From Microcebus murinus (taxonomy: Eukaryota > Chordata > Mammalia > Primates > Cheirogaleidae), in the NCBI RefSeq assembly GCF_040939455.1, contig NC_134112.1, positions 68,775,001 to 68,839,000 of the forward strand: a stretch of DNA of 64,000 bases, read 5' to 3'. Positions 1-12,084 of the stretch are shown here, piece after piece (position 1 is the first letter of the stretch; every line of letters begins with the position of its first letter). The notes below the pieces were generated by a model, which saw only the letters and a program-made list of their open reading frames with translations, did no database searches and had not been told where the DNA came from. A program made the position numbers and the translations under genes.

Positions 1-1440
1 GATAAAATAGCAAGGCTGAGGCAAAGTGGGAGACATTGATTTTGTGTCAATAGATTATAACCTTATTTCTCTTTCAATAACTGGTCAAATGAGAGTTCTT
101 ACTCATTTTATGTGGAGGAGGTTGAAGAGGAAAGAAGTTGTTCACTAAATTATTATTGATTTCCCTATTATGTTTTATAAGCTTAGAAAATCAAATCAGA
201 TCCTTATAGAATTTTGACAGTAAGAAATAATTTGCTAATAAATAAATCTTAGACTATGAAATAAGCTTATTCTTTAGTTTGGTTGATAAGACAAAATTCT
301 AATATGTTTACATTTCTTTTTAAATATAGTAGTTCTTTTTAACATTAGAAATTTACATTTTATATGGTTACTTGTTTTTAATGTATCTTCTAAAGAAAAT
401 TGAAAGAATCCTCTATACTAGTCTAAACAGTTTCAGCTACTTGAAGAAATAATACTATATTCAGATTTGATTGTGATCATTTATTTATTTTGTTTTCATT
501 GTCCTTTTTTTGCCAGGTAATCTTTTCCCCATTTTGTTCTTGCATCAATGCTACTAGCAAGTACAGCAATATCTTTAGGGTCTACATGTATAAAGGCATC
601 ATTAATGAGGAAAGTAGCTGATTGTCACTATTGACTTCCCCACCTATTAAAGGGATATCATAACCCCAAGCTGAGTCTCACATTGGGATAATGGCATCAT
701 GTCCTCTTAACTTTGGTTAAATGATAACACTGTGTCTACTACCAGAAGGGCTTTCTCCTTAGTATCTCGTTGAGTGTAGCCAATGTATTCATGAATTTCC
801 TAGTCACATCTGGTCACTATCTTTTCCCTAAGATGGAGATAAGTGAAATAGATTTCCATGCACATAAAAGTAAATAGCACTTTACAACTTTGATTAATGG
901 TTAATTAATCAACAATTGATTAACACTGTTCAACTTTAAAAAGTGTAAAATTATTTACTTTGAAGCAAAAGTCTATAACTTCTCTGAGAAACTTTATAAT
1001 AGTACCAAATAATTTAAACAAAAGGAAGAATAAAGAAGAACTCCATAATCTTTAATATCAATAAACTAACTTCTAACTAGTCAATAAACTAACTTCTCCA
1101 GTAGAAATGATAGACCAACATCCTGGAATTATTTCACGCCAAACTGAATTAAAATTATCAGAACAAGGCTACCCCTACATCAAATTAACAAAGCAATCAA
1201 CTTAATACAATGTAACTCATGATACTTAACAGTGCTATTTTACACATACACCTATATTTAGTCACAAAAATTGACGGTGTTGGCTGTCTTTCCTATATTT
1301 AAATAGTGTTCTGACCTGTTATCAATATAATAGACTATATGAATTATTTTGTAAGTACCAACGGTAGCTTTGGCTCGGTTTGAAAAGACCTCATTTCATT
1401 TACCCTTAAGAACAAAGGCTTAGATGAATAACTAAAATGT
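1..1440. other. AT-rich sequence without recognisable features
   Basis: I see no gene, RNA or clear repeat here. A short tandem duplication of about 23 bases lies near 1055-1100 (CAATAAACTAACTTCT occurs twice). No reading frame looks coding. Confidence 0.6.
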
Positions 1441-1721
1441 ATAGGTTTGTGCCTACAATCTCAGCTACTAGGGAGGCTCCTGGATTGTTTGATTCCAGGA
1501 GTTGGAGACAAGCCTTGGCAATATAGTGAGATCCTCATGGTTTTTTTACAAATATGAAAAAATTAGCTCGGCATGGTGGCTGATGCTTGTACTAAGGTTT
1601 CTCAGGAGGCTGAAGCAGGACGATCACTTGAGCCCAGGAGCTCAAGGCTTTAGTGAGCTATAGTCATGCCACTGTACTCAAGTGTGGACAACAGAGCAAG
1701 ACCTCATCTCTAATGAAAAAA
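1441..1721 (+). mobile_element. Old diverged Alu SINE, 5' end incomplete
   Basis: Both arms of a dimeric Alu are recognisable: the first resumes at CCTACAATCTCAGCTACT, and the second has GGCATGGTGGCTGATGC and CACTTGAGCCCAGGAG. It ends in a short decayed A-run at 1714-1720. The first bases of the left arm are missing and divergence is high, which fits an early AluJ-like or ancestral copy. Confidence 0.85.
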
Positions 1722-1914
1722 CTCTGGCTGGAAACATAGAGCCATAATGGCAAAGAGGTGTCATTCTCATACCAAGAACAACTGACAGATAATGGCTCCT
1801 TAGTGCACTATTCAGAAAAATTGTAAGACCAGTAGGGAAAAAATGTTATAATGGAATCTTACATAATAGTAAGAAGCAGGGAGTGAAATATATATAGAGG
1901 CTGGTGACATTGGG

Positions 1915-2110
1915 TTTAATTAATATTTATCCAGTACCTAGTATGTGGAAGACTCAGCGAACATCAATCCAAGACATACAAAATTAAATAGGTTACAACT
2001 CTTGACTTCAAGTAAGGCAGCAGGGTGAGGAGGATGGAAAAATGCAAAATAAACCATATTGCACTGAACGATAAAAGTGGCATATGAACAGTACAGATAA
2101 AGTGCTAATT
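1915..2110 (-). mobile_element. LINE-2 3' end fragment, antisense (probable)
   Basis: TATTTATCCAGTACCTAGTATGTGG resembles the reverse complement of the L2 3' terminus (consensus TTTATTGAGCACCTACTATG), followed by weakly matching sequence. Ancient and heavily diverged. It could equally be a MIR terminus. Confidence 0.45.
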
Positions 2111-2944
2111 GGTAGTTTAGAGAAATAGATTATTTTAGTTTAAAGGATCTTTTTAAAGATTCATGGAGGAGAGATTTTACAGATACTTTTTTGAGGTTAA
2201 GAATGAGCCCTATACCATTGCCTGAACACTTGAAGACCCTACAAGTTTACCAAATACATTCAAATTTTAAAATCTAAATTTAGAATTGAATATATTATAT
2301 GTCAATGTAATTGAAACTTGCCCTAATTTCTGTTTATTTCCTAAGTAATCTCTGACATTCTAGATTTCATTTTTTCTTTTTTTGTTTTTGATTCTCAACC
2401 AGAGTACATCATGTTCTCTTTTCTTCTCCTTCTAAACTGTGAAACTTCTAGCAGAAGACCAAGGGTTAAGGATTTAATTGATATTTTGAATCTGTCACGT
2501 AACCACTCGCTCAGACTCTCAGGCCTCTTGGTCCTATTTTGAGAGTGGCTTGCCCCATATAAGCCATAATATAGTTTGTAAATCGCCCAACTTAGCTGTT
2601 CAGCTGCAGTAGTCTAAAGTAAAAAATATGTAAGTGGGTCAGTTCTAAAATTAATTCAGCCCAACTTTGCCTGAAAACACTAAGAATATTACCATCATGA
2701 GGGCCAAAATATCGCCCCCAGGCCGACAGAAACAATCCATGGGGAACAACTGCCAAGGATGAGGGCTGTGTGACGTGTTCACTTTATCACCACATTTGCA
2801 GCCTTGATTACACCTAGGATGTTCAGAGCCTGCTTATAGGACAAGAAAGGTTTAGCTAATATTCAAATGAAAGTAGGCTGATAAAAATGAAATTACCACA
2901 TTATACTATTAATACTTTGGACATATATTACTTTCCTTTGTGTC
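2111..2944. other. Unassigned sequence with a GC-richer patch
   Basis: No gene or clear repeat. The stretch 2690-2800 is richer in G+C than its surroundings and holds a CRE-like half site (TGACGTG near 2771). It has no splice or coding structure I can support. Confidence 0.4.
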
Positions 2945-3030
2945 TATTCACTGTTTATTAAGCACCTACTCTGTGCTAATCACCATGCTAGAGAGTATGG
3001 ATGTAATAATGTCTTCAGGTAACTAATATA
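2945..3030 (-). mobile_element. LINE-2 3' end fragment, antisense
   Basis: TTTATTAAGCACCTACTCTG is close to the reverse complement of the L2 3' end. The fragment is directly followed by a MaLR LTR at 3042, which probably inserted into it. Confidence 0.55.
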
Positions 3031-3041
3031 ATGATGGGCAC

Positions 3042-3419
3042 TGTTATTGACTGAATTGTCTTCCCTTACCCCTGAAAATTCATATGTTAACGCTCTATCC
3101 CTTTATATACTGTGTATTTGGAGATAAGGTCTTTAAGGAAGTAGTTATGCTTAAATGATGTGATAAGGGTGGAGGCCCTAATCCAATAGGGCTGATGTCC
3201 TTATAAGATGAGGAAGAGATACCAGGGGTACACACACTCAGAGAACAGCCCAGGTGAGGACTCATGAGGAACAGCCATCTGCAAGCCAAAGGGGAGAAAG
3301 GTTTCACCAGAACCTTGGACTTTCAGCCTCTGTCACTGTATAAAAATAAATGTCTGTTGCTTAAGCCACCCACACTGTGGCATTCTGCTATTGCATGGCA
3401 GCTCTAGCAGACTAACGCA
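3042..3419 (+). mobile_element. MLT1-type MaLR solo LTR
   Basis: Starts TGTTATTGACTGAATTGTC and ends ACTAACGCA, with the hallmark interior features in order: AATTCATATGTTAACGC, GTGGAGGCCCTAATCCAATA, GATGTCCTTATAAGATGAGG, an AATAAA signal and TTAAGCCACCCACACTG. Length about 378 bp is normal for an MLT1 LTR. No internal ERVL/MaLR sequence follows, so it is a solo LTR. A minus-strand open frame inside it is chance. Confidence 0.9.
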
Positions 3420-4977
3420 GAGACAGATACATATTTCACTTCCTAGAAGAGAGTATGAAAAGAGCTAATAGATGTACAAATTAAATATTTGGAGAGAATA
3501 AATTTTAATTTCCTTCAATAAAAATATGAACCTGGGTCACAAAATTTAATTCTTAGGGAATATACAGTTTCATTGTTTTTGTCTATAACTAACCCAGTCT
3601 TCTTCAAGAGGACCTGCCTATGGATTATTGGGAGAAGTATTAACTAAGTGTCCAATTTAGCTTAAACTTAGTCCAATATGACAAGTGAAATAATATATTT
3701 TGGTGATATTCAGTAACTCCGGCAAACTGTTTTTAATCTCTCAAATTTCTCACTCGGTTGTACCACCTCCCAGGTTCATCTCCAGTATGGCATCTGATAT
3801 GGGAAAAAGAGTGGCAATGCTGGGAGGTTTCTCTAGAGGTGTAGTCTGGCTCCTTCAGTCTGGTGATGTTCTTGATTGCCTGGTTTTAGGATGCTCTATG
3901 GTCCTTCAACAGTGGAATCTCACCGAGAAAATTGTAAACCATTCTTTTGGCTTCTAAAATGTGCCAGTGTTGCTCCCCTGGAAGGTTTTGCCTCATTTTT
4001 GCTCATATTGTTGCTATAAACACTAAGCTGAGTACCAGCCTAGGTGGTCCACCACACAAACACACTACACTGCCAAGTCTTGGCAAGTCGCCAATCAGAC
4101 TCTTAGCCAACCTGGGACATATAATAAACAGAAAAGGGTAAGAGTGAATTGCAAAAATTAAATTTCAGGCTGTGCCTTCAAAATTACTCTGTTATTGCTG
4201 AGTCCCAGCCAGGGTGGTACAGGAGAAGTATGAGAAGGCCTTTACCCAGAATCCCAAACTGGGATACAGGGCAGAGGCAATGCCTCACTCTACTCCTTGT
4301 GGTATCTTTACTCACAGAAGGAATATATTTGTTCATTGCATTATTTCATCTCTTATTTCTTGCTATATTTCTTCAGGACTAGAAAGGGATAAGCTTTTCC
4401 TCCATCCTCTTCCCATCTAGAACTTTTATGTAAAACTCTATGGACGAGGCTCCCAAGTCTATGCTAATATAGATACAAGAAAATTTGAGCATCCAATTTT
4501 CAATCACAGAAAGCTGGATTACTATTGCTTTGCTGCAAATTATTCTTGAATACTAATTATTACCTCAGTGTTTTTCTTTTCATTCCCTTTGGAGGGACTG
4601 ATAACCTACAACAAGGCAGAAGGATGTCTTCAATGGAATATAGGTCAGATAGGCAAAAGAGAAAGCTACATTAATAATGTTCAACATATAGATCTCACTA
4701 CACTTTTAGTTTGCTGAATAGATGGAGGTGAATTACTAAATCTGACTTTAAAATCCTTCCCAGAAAAGATAACATTTGAGCTCAATCTAGAAGAAAGAAA
4801 GAAAGAAAGAATTGTTAAAATATGTTTAGGAGTGACTCAGTTTCAAAACGCACAACCAGCAGTTCCTTTCCAAACTGGGCACGTTTTAATATCACCAGAG
4901 AATGAACAGTCATGGCAACAAGAAAACTTGAAAATTATGAATCATACCCAATAAATATTAAAAATAAAGACTCTTCC
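3420..4977. other. Unassigned, moderately mixed composition
   Basis: No transposon family is recognisable. Four short plus-strand open frames (60-85 codons, 3700-4420) overlap in different frames, with no domain, splice structure or codon pattern. A short GAAA run lies at about 4795-4811. Confidence 0.4.
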
Positions 4978-5125
4978 ATTAGTTCACAAACATTATAAAG
5001 CACCCATTCCATGATAGGAATTGAGCCGGGTATTATCAAAAATAAAAATGACACACATCCTGCTATCAAGCAACATACAGACATATTATTGGTAATGTTT
5101 AGCTTTCAGTGGGATAGACATATTT
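4978..5125 (-). mobile_element. LINE-2 3' end fragment, antisense (probable)
   Basis: The order 'cattataaagcacccattcc ... attgagccgggtatt ... caagcaacatacagac' follows the reverse complement of the L2 3' end (body-size repeat, then the CAAGGAGCTTACAG-like segment). Strongly diverged. Confidence 0.45.
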
Positions 5126-5836
5126 TAGAAGAAAAGAGGAATTGTCATCACCAAGTAGTGTTGAAAATAATTTTCCAAATGGTGAAAGTCAAACACTTCA
5201 CAGCAAAATCAGGACTAATCCTTGAACCAACATTGCATCTATCCAACTGTACAAAGTCATAGTGGCAGCATGGAAAACAGCTTGCTTGCACTCCATAAGA
5301 AAGATGCCAAAAGATGTGACTGAGTATATGTATAGGAAAGTTAATTGAAAGATCACACATTGAATGGTACTTGTTTTAGCATAAAAGATAATTATTGTAA
5401 TTATATTTGCAAAGATCACTGAGACTTGTCTGTCCAATAAGCATTTTTACATTTACAAGAAAGAATTTACAGACTCATTATTCTTAGGTTTTATAGTGCC
5501 ATAAGAAAAGTTCACAAAATATAATTCTACAAATATGATATACAAATAGTCATTCTTTATGTATAGAGTAAGGAGTCTTCTTTATTCCCTTAATCCATAA
5601 TACTGTTTTTCATATAAAATTTATTTTATTGTATGCAAAGTAATATGATATAAATGGAGTTGAGGTAGGTAGAAAAACTAGCTTATGTAGTAATAGTGTA
5701 TGTCTGTTTTGTTCATATCAACTTTATAATTTTAGAGACAAATTACTTATTTTATTAATGACTTATTATATTTATAGCCCATAATGTTTTATTTTCATTC
5801 TGTTCCCATTGATTCTATAAATTTAGAGAGAAATTA
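5126..5836. other. AT-rich sequence, nothing recognised
   Basis: No coding frame, RNA gene or repeat family is apparent. Two minus-strand open frames (5148-5437) overlap in different frames and look like chance. Confidence 0.5.
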
Positions 5837-6165
5837 CAGTCGATCCTCATATCTGTTGGTTCTGAATATGCAGGTTCTGGATCTGTAGATTGAATCAACT
5901 GAGAATTGAAAATATTTGGAAAAAATAATAATATAAAGTAACAAGGTAACATAAAAATACAATTAAAAATACAGTATAACAACTATTTATATAGCATTTA
6001 TGTTATATTAGATACTGTAAGTAATTGATTTGAAGTATATGGCAGGATGTGTGTAGCTTATCTGCAATACTATGCAATTTTATATAAAGAACTTGAATAT
6101 CCCTGGATTTTGATATTCCTGAGGGTCTTTGAACCAATTCTTTGTGGATATAGAGGGACAGTGAC
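5837..6165 (+). mobile_element. MER2/Tigger-type nonautonomous DNA transposon
   Basis: A roughly 329-bp element flanked by TA dinucleotides (5835-5836 and about 6166-6167), as expected for Tc1/mariner-Tigger elements. Matching terminal repeats are visible: CAGTCGATCCTCATATCTG at the left, and GGATATAGAGGGACAGTGAC at the right, which mirrors it. Interior words such as GATTCAATCAACTGAGAATTG and ACAGTATAACAACTATTTA match the known MER2-like consensus. It is noncoding; the open frame at 6047-6244 is chance. Confidence 0.85.
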
Positions 6166-6972
6166 TATACTTATACTCCTCATGACTTATATATACTGTC
6201 CAGTAGTACAAATAAAGGTAAAACTTCCTTTCAAAACATCTTGAATTTGAATCCAGCAAAGTCTTGAATATGTTAATTAAATTGGAGTACAGAAATTTAT
6301 ATATTAGACATATACTGGTGGCTTCAAATTTCTACACAAATGGGGAGGAGTGATAGGCTGTGGGGGGAGTATGGAAGTGGGAGTTGGTCAGGAAAAGATA
6401 GTGCCCTATTCAGGTGACAGGTGAAGACTTAATCCAAAGCAAGGGTGACAGGAATGATTACAGGTTGGCAGTTATAGACTGATTCTGCCCAAAAGGTAAG
6501 GAACTGGAAATCAAGAATATTGGTAAGAGAGTAGCAGAGTCACAAAAGTTGAGTAAAAAAATCAATTTCCAGACATAGAAAAACCAAGAGCCAAATAATA
6601 AAAAGGAGGAGAGGGGGTGTGCACTAAGAGATGAGATTTCTAGAAGAGTGCCTGTAGATAATAGCACTTTTAGTAAGGAGCCAGAGGCTTGTTTAGCAAG
6701 GGGAGTGGTGAGATAACATAGGCACAGCTGTCTACATGCTCATTTGAGGAGGCACTTCAAGGTAAGACTGGCATTAACAATATTATTAAAGAAGTAATTT
6801 CACTGTTTCATCATTCATGGTAAAATTTCTCCTTCCTTTTACACTCATGAGATTATCCAATGCCTTTGACATCTGTTTGTAGCATCTTCCCCCACTTGGC
6901 TCATTTCCTGGTTTCCTTTAATCTTCACCATAATCAGCCCTCCTATCTGGGAAACACACATGCACTAATGTG
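6166..6972. other. Unassigned sequence
   Basis: I see no gene or repeat family. A purine-rich patch lies at 6590-6715. A minus-strand open frame (6458-6667) lacks any recognisable domain. Confidence 0.4.
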
Positions 6973-6992
6973 CACACACACACACACACACA
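6973..6992. repeat. (CA)n microsatellite
   Basis: About ten uninterrupted CA units. Confidence 0.9.
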
Positions 6993-7004
6993 TACATGCT
7001 TTTT

Positions 7005-7215
7005 AGCCTCTTCCGTGCTTCATTTTTCTCCTTAACATATTCCAATTGTTAATATACTATATACATTTTGTTTATTTGTCATTGTCTATCTTTCTCATTA
7101 GAATTTAAGCTCCATGAAGACAAAGATTGTTGTCTGTTGTATTAGCTACTCTATCCTCAGCACCAAGGACAGTGCCTGGTGCATTATATGGGCTAAACAA
7201 ATATTTGTTGAATAG
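7005..7215 (+). mobile_element. LINE-2 3' end, sense
   Basis: Diagnostic L2 3' UTR order: AGAATTTAAGCTCCATGAAG, the GACAAAGATTGTTGTCTG segment, CAGTGCCTGGTGCATTATA and the terminal AAATATTTGTTGAATAGAT. Ancient, noncoding copy. Confidence 0.85.
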
Positions 7216-8714
7216 ATAATTCAATTACTGGATGTGCTTTTCATCATCTCAAATGGCTGGACTCCTTTACCAAGGATTTTCATGCTCACAAGCCACCACC
7301 ATGGAATTTCAGTAACTCTTGGCTTAAATGATTCTTGATTTACTCCACTGAAAACCACCTGTATTGTGTTCCATTCTGTTGAAATTTTTCTAGATGATGG
7401 GTAATTATTCTGAAAAATTTATCCATGTAAATTTATATGGCTAAAATTAATATACAGTGGAAAATACTGTTTTCTGTTGTGAGGGTCTCAGTGACTCATT
7501 CCAAAGAAGGATTAATGTGAAAATTTCAGGAAATGTGACAGTCCTATGGAGGAAAATTTGAGGACAAGAGAGTGCTAACATACAGTGTAGAAAACTGACT
7601 TTGCCTTCTATTTCTATGTTTAACCCTGGCTCTTAAAATGTAATCACCTTGGCATAAAGCTGATGTGTTGTAAAAACAAAGAATAGTAAATTCAATAGTG
7701 ATTTACTAAAATGGGCAATTCACTCACTAAATACTTTTTAGCACAGATATGAGCTTTTTAGCCAAGAAGTTTTTATTCAACTACAAACCAATTTCATTTC
7801 ATTTAGTCCATGTTGGAAGAGAGAACAGTTAGTTCTTGTTATCCATCTTTTGCACGGTAATATTGTGAAGGTTTAATAAAGGACAATGCAAAACTTTTGC
7901 AAGTATAAACTGCAAGAGAAATAACGATGGCTTTATTCCTAAGTGTGTTCATGCCACCTTTCTATTTCTTGCTTGTCACTCACTAATTAAATGTCAGTTC
8001 CTGATAGCTACACAGGTAAAAGTGTTATTTGACATAATCTAAAATAGAATCTAAGTACAACCAATTGTGCTTAGATACCCATCCCTCACCTTCAGACCAG
8101 TCTCTCTCATCTTCCTTTTGTTCTTCCCCTCCCCATAACCACACACCTGTCAATTCTCATCCCATTTCTCACCATCCCATTGAAAAAGTAAATGCTCACC
8201 ACTCTTCACCTGTGTTTATTTAATATTACTGGTTCCATATCCATCATTTTACTATTGTACCCTATCACCTACATATTTCACACTGTGTTTTTTGTTTACT
8301 TTAATGTTAGAAATTGTATCATGGATGATAATTAGGCTAGAACCCAAAACCAGTGTTAAATGAATTCTCTGTGTTTAAAGTGTATAGCAAGGAGATAGTA
8401 AGAGATGAAGGGATAAAGGTTGGTAGTAAGACACACCCATGGTCTAAATACGCTAGTAGTAGGATTAATTCCCCCACGATACTAGTAAATATGTAATTTT
8501 TCCAATAAAAAGACAGAAGTTTGCACAATAAGATTGTTCTTAGAATAAGTAATTCATGTCATTAACTTGCTTCTATTATTTCTTCATTTTACCTCAAACA
8601 GCATTAAAACCATACACAGTATTTTGAGAAAATGTAGTTGTCTTTCGAGGAAAATTCCATAAAATAAAAAAATAACAGAAAATATAACAAATGACACTTG
8701 TATGTTTCTTTCCA
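7216..8714. other. Unassigned AT-rich sequence
   Basis: No gene or repeat family recognised in about 1.5 kb. A pyrimidine-rich patch lies at about 8075-8210. Frames are short and unremarkable. Confidence 0.45.
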
Positions 8715-8865
8715 TAACATCATCGTAAGGCATAAAACTAAGTTACAGGGAAGTCAGATGACCTGCTTCAGTTTGCAAAGATAGTCAGTAGCATTCAGTA
8801 CTCAAATCTAGGTCTTTAGAATTTATACCCAGTGATCCTTCTACTCTGTTATACTTATGTCCAAA
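8715..8865 (-). mobile_element. MIR SINE fragment, antisense
   Basis: AACTAAGTTACAGGGAAGTC, then GACCTGCTTCAGTTTGCAAA and CAAATCTAGGTCTTTAGAAT follow the order of the reverse-complemented MIR core (GAGGTTAAGTAACTTGCCC, then GGATTCGAACCCAGG). Diverged. Confidence 0.6.
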
Positions 8866-9074
8866 TCTGTACATTTTCTGACCTGTGTGTCAAGAAAAAA
8901 ATATTATATTACATATTAGGAAGTTGAAATTACTTCCCTCCCTATTTGGGTGAATACTTGCCTGATATATAGCTATTGTACAAGGGTACAATACAGGTCA
9001 TCAGCATTTTAGGTAAATTTCTATTGAAATAAATACTGACTGACCAAGCTATTTCCTTGATACATAAAACAGTT

Positions 9075-9355
9075 ACATTAATGAGATAATGAATTAATGA
9101 GTTATCATGGGAGGAGAACTAGTGGTTTTATAAGAGGAAGAGGCACCTGAGTGTGCTCAGCCCCCTTGCCATGTGATATCCTACATCAACTTGGGACTCA
9201 TCAGAGAATCCCCACTAACAAAAAGGCTCTCACCAGATGCAGCCCCTTGATCTTGGATTTAGTATCTTTCATAACTATAGAAAATAAATTCCTTTTCTTT
9301 ATAAATTACCCAATTTCAGATATTCTATTATAAGCAACAGAAAATGGACAAAGAA
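9075..9355 (+). mobile_element. MaLR (MST/MLT1-type) LTR, 5' truncated
   Basis: Contains GGAGAACTAGTGGTTTTATA, CAGCCCCCTTGCCATGTGAT, CTCTCACCAGATGCAGCCCC, AATAAATTCCTTTTCTTTAT and a terminal AAATGGACAAAGA, all in MST/MLT1 LTR order. The first ~150 bp of the LTR are missing or too decayed to see. Confidence 0.85.
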
Positions 9356-9357
9356 AC

Positions 9358-9725
9358 TGTCTTTTTTAATGATGTAAAAGTTTGTAAAGTTAACATAAAA
9401 TTAACAATTAACCATTCCAAAGCATATAACTCATTGCCATTAGTATAATCGCAGTCTTGTACAACCATCACACTTACCAGGTTTCAAAATATTATCATCA
9501 CGTCAAAAGGAAACTCCTACATCCATTAAGCAGTTACTCCCCATTCTCCCCTCTCCCCAACATCTGGCAACCACTGGCCTGCTTTCTGTCTCTATGGATT
9601 TATATATGATGAATATTTCACATAGACGGAATTGTACAATACGCCGCCTATTGTGTTTGGCTTGAAGCTTTCAGGTTGATGTTTTCAAGGTCCGTTCCTG
9701 TTGTAGCATTTATTAGTACTGATCA
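9358..9725 (-). mobile_element. L1M 3' UTR fragment, antisense
   Basis: TACAACCATCACACTTACC, CCAACATCTGGCAACCACTG, CTTTCTGTCTCTATGGATTT and CAAGGTCCGTTCCTGTTGTA read as the reverse complement of an old mammalian L1 3' UTR running towards ORF2. It sits between two MaLR LTRs. Confidence 0.8.
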
Positions 9726-9808
9726 TTTCTATTGTTGCTCTTACAGCTTCCCTAGCTTTCCTCCTTCATTTATCTGGTCCTACCTTAGTCTCTGTACCTC
9801 CCAAGCCC

Positions 9809-10139
9809 AGTCCTCCCTAGTGGGAGGTGTTTCAGTCATGGGGCAGAACACTCATGAATGACTTGGTGCCCTCCCCGCAATAATAAGTGACTTCTCCTTA
9901 TCAGCTTTATTAGTTTACTCAAGAGCTGGTTATTAAAGGAGCCTGGCACCACCTTGTCCCTCTCTTGCTCCTGCTCTCACCATGTGACACACCTGCTCCC
10001 CCTTCACCTTCCTCCCTGATTGGAAGCTCCCTGAAGTCCTCTCCAGAAGCAGATGCTGATGTAATGCTTCTTGCACAGTGTGCAGATCCATGAGCCAAAT
10101 GAACGTCTTTCCCTTATAGCAACCCAAAACGGACTAACA
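9809..10139 (+). mobile_element. MST/THE1-type MaLR LTR, 5' truncated
   Basis: CTCATGAATGACTTGGTGCC, AAGAGCTGGTTATTAAAGGA, GCCTGGCACCACC, CACCATGTGACACACCTGCT, GAGCCAAATGAACGTCTTTC and terminal CGGACTAACA are hallmark MST/THE1 LTR segments. The minus-strand open frame 9933-10127 is an artefact of this LTR. Confidence 0.9.
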
Positions 10140-10484
10140 TACCTTCGATGTCTGAATTTAGTTATCATATTGGTAATTGATAACTACAGTCATTTTGTAG
10201 CTACAAAGTGCCATATAAACAAGAGAAACAAATCACTTTCAGGTGAGTACTGAACTATATTTATGGAATAAGCAGCATTTGTTAATAAGCATTTCTATAA
10301 ATGAAGGCAAAAGAAGGGTTATTTCTGTTACAGTGAGCAGAGGAAGCAAAGTACGTATTTGGAAAAGTGAAGATTAGATGCTCGAGATGTAAATAGTACA
10401 GCATAGGTATTTGAGGAAAAACACTGAGATCATAAGTATAAAAACTAAAGTTTGTAATGTAGATAATCAGAAACCTTGAAACAC
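10140..10484. other. Unassigned AT-rich sequence
   Basis: Nothing recognisable; open frames on both strands are short. Confidence 0.45.
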
Positions 10485-10690
10485 TCAAACAAAAGAATGA
10501 CATAATGAAAGATGTGCTTTAGGAATATTACTTACATGTATGATGCAACCTAGAGAGAAAGATGAATAATTAAGGGATTTTTATGAAAATCTAAATGGGC
10601 TGCAACAAATGTCTGAAGTAGAAAAGTGGTAGGAGGTATGATAAGAATAGGTCAAATGCAAGAATTGTTGCAGAAATAGAATCATCATTC
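10485..10690 (-). mobile_element. LINE-2 ORF2 3' region, antisense (probable)
   Basis: Follows the order of the reverse-complemented L2 segment 'GACATGATCAGATTTGTGTT ... CTGCAGTGTGGAGAATGG ... AGGAGGCTATTGCAGTAATC', but diverged and gapped. Confidence 0.4.
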
Positions 10691-10784
10691 ATAGTACTAT
10701 CATATCTAATTCTATTCTTTATTTCAATATGGAAAAATCACTGAATAACATTTGTAGATTATATACTTCTAAAAATATAGAATG

Positions 10785-10925
10785 GTGAAGTAGAAAGCAA
10801 TTCTAAAGTCAAACAGACTGGAATTTAAATCTTGGATCTACTGCTTCTTAACTGTCATGCACACGTTATTTTATTTGGGAATCTTATTTTTCTACTTTGT
10901 AACACAGAGGAAGTATGGTGGTTTC
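10785..10925 (+). mobile_element. MIR SINE, sense
   Basis: AAACAGACTGGAATTTAAAT, CTTGGATCTACTGCTTCTTA and the degraded core correspond to the MIR tRNA-derived head (GACCTGGGTTCAAATCC; GGCTCTGCCACTTAC). Confidence 0.6.
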
Positions 10926-11089
10926 TGATTCAAGGGCACTAAAAAAATATTGATTCCCTTCCTCCTCTTTTTACTATATTTTAAAAAATTTTATTAACCT
11001 ACAGTTATGTACCAGGAAATACGCTTGGTGATAAAAGCCACAAAACTTTAATTCAAGTTGCACAGAGTCTACTGTGAAAGATATACAAG

Positions 11090-11492
11090 TGTGGTAGATT
11101 AGATTGTTCACAATTACTCTCTTTGCTGCTATAAGAGGATGCTACCTCCCTTCCCTTGCAAGAATTCTCTAGGAATCTTTTCCACACTGTTGACTTTGGG
11201 CTTGGCCATGTAACTTGTTTTATCCAAAAGAATGTGAGCATAAGTGATGTATGCTGCAATTGGGCAGAAGTTTTAAGAGCCATTACATGTTTGGGCTATT
11301 TCCCTTTTCCTTTTGCCATGAAAAGGACATGTCCCAAATATAAGTTATTCCTGGATGAAACACACACACACACACACGGAGCAGAGACAGTTTCCCTGTA
11401 GTTACCATAGCCCAAATATAATAAATGAGAAAGAAACCACTAAAATTTAAAGTTCTTTTGTTTGCCAGCATAACCTAGTAAAAACTAATATA
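11090..11492 (+). mobile_element. MLT1-type MaLR LTR, full length
   Basis: Begins TGTGGTAGATTAGATTG and ends CAGCATAACCTAGTAAAAAC. In between are GGCTTGGCCATGTAACTTG, CTTTTGCCATGAAAAGGACA and GGAGCAGAGACAG, in MLT1 order. A short (CA)n array (11360-11377) has expanded inside. The plus and minus open frames overlapping here (11053-11471) are shadows. Confidence 0.75.
11360..11377. repeat. (CA)n microsatellite inside LTR
   Basis: About nine CA units within the MLT1-type LTR. Confidence 0.85.
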
Positions 11493-11804
11493 AAAATAAA
11501 TAAGTAATTGCAAAAAAGCAACCTTGTCTTGGAGTAAAAGAGGTATTAGGAGTGTTCAGGGGGAATGATGCCACAGCAAAGTATAGAATCATAAGTGGAA
11601 ATGTGGTGGGTAAAGAAAGGGTTTCCATGGAAACTATACACTCTGTGTAAAACCACAGCATGGCAAGTGGTGAAAGAAAGCCTATGTGGAAAAGGAAAGG
11701 TATGATGGGAAGCTGGGGTGTATGTAGTGGTAGACATGCACTGAAATCTCACTAAGACTGACCCTAACCATTCTATTATACACAACCTGCCTCAATCACT
11801 CCCA
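11493..11804. other. Unassigned sequence
   Basis: Mixed composition, no recognised repeat. The minus-strand open frame 11546-11785 has no domain. Confidence 0.45.
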
Positions 11805-12035
11805 GTACTCCTGATCCATTTTTTAAATTCTGTAGCACCTATCATCTTCTAATATAGTGAATAATTTACTTACATATTAAACTTATCATTTATTTTCTCT
11901 GCCACCATTAGATTTTAATCTCCATGAGGGCAAGGATCTTTGCCTGTTCTGTTTACTGATATGTCTCAAGCAGAAGGAATAGTGTGCCTAGACATAATAA
12001 ATGCTCAACTGTATTTGTTGAGTGAGTGACTCCAA
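11805..12035 (+). mobile_element. LINE-2 3' end, sense
   Basis: TAGCACCTATCATCTTCTAA, GTGAATAATTTACTTACATA, TTTTAATCTCCATGAGGGCA, GATCTTTGCCTGTTCTGTTT and ATAATAAATGCTCAACTG form an uninterrupted L2 3' terminus. Confidence 0.9.
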
Positions 12036-12084
12036 GGTCATTCAGAGGTCTCAAAGTTCATACTAAGAATTAGTTTTTATCATG

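Noticed and set aside
3700..4420. Cluster of four overlapping short plus-strand frames
   Set aside because: Different frames, no domain, no splice signals linking them; composition slightly GC-richer, so longer chance frames are expected.
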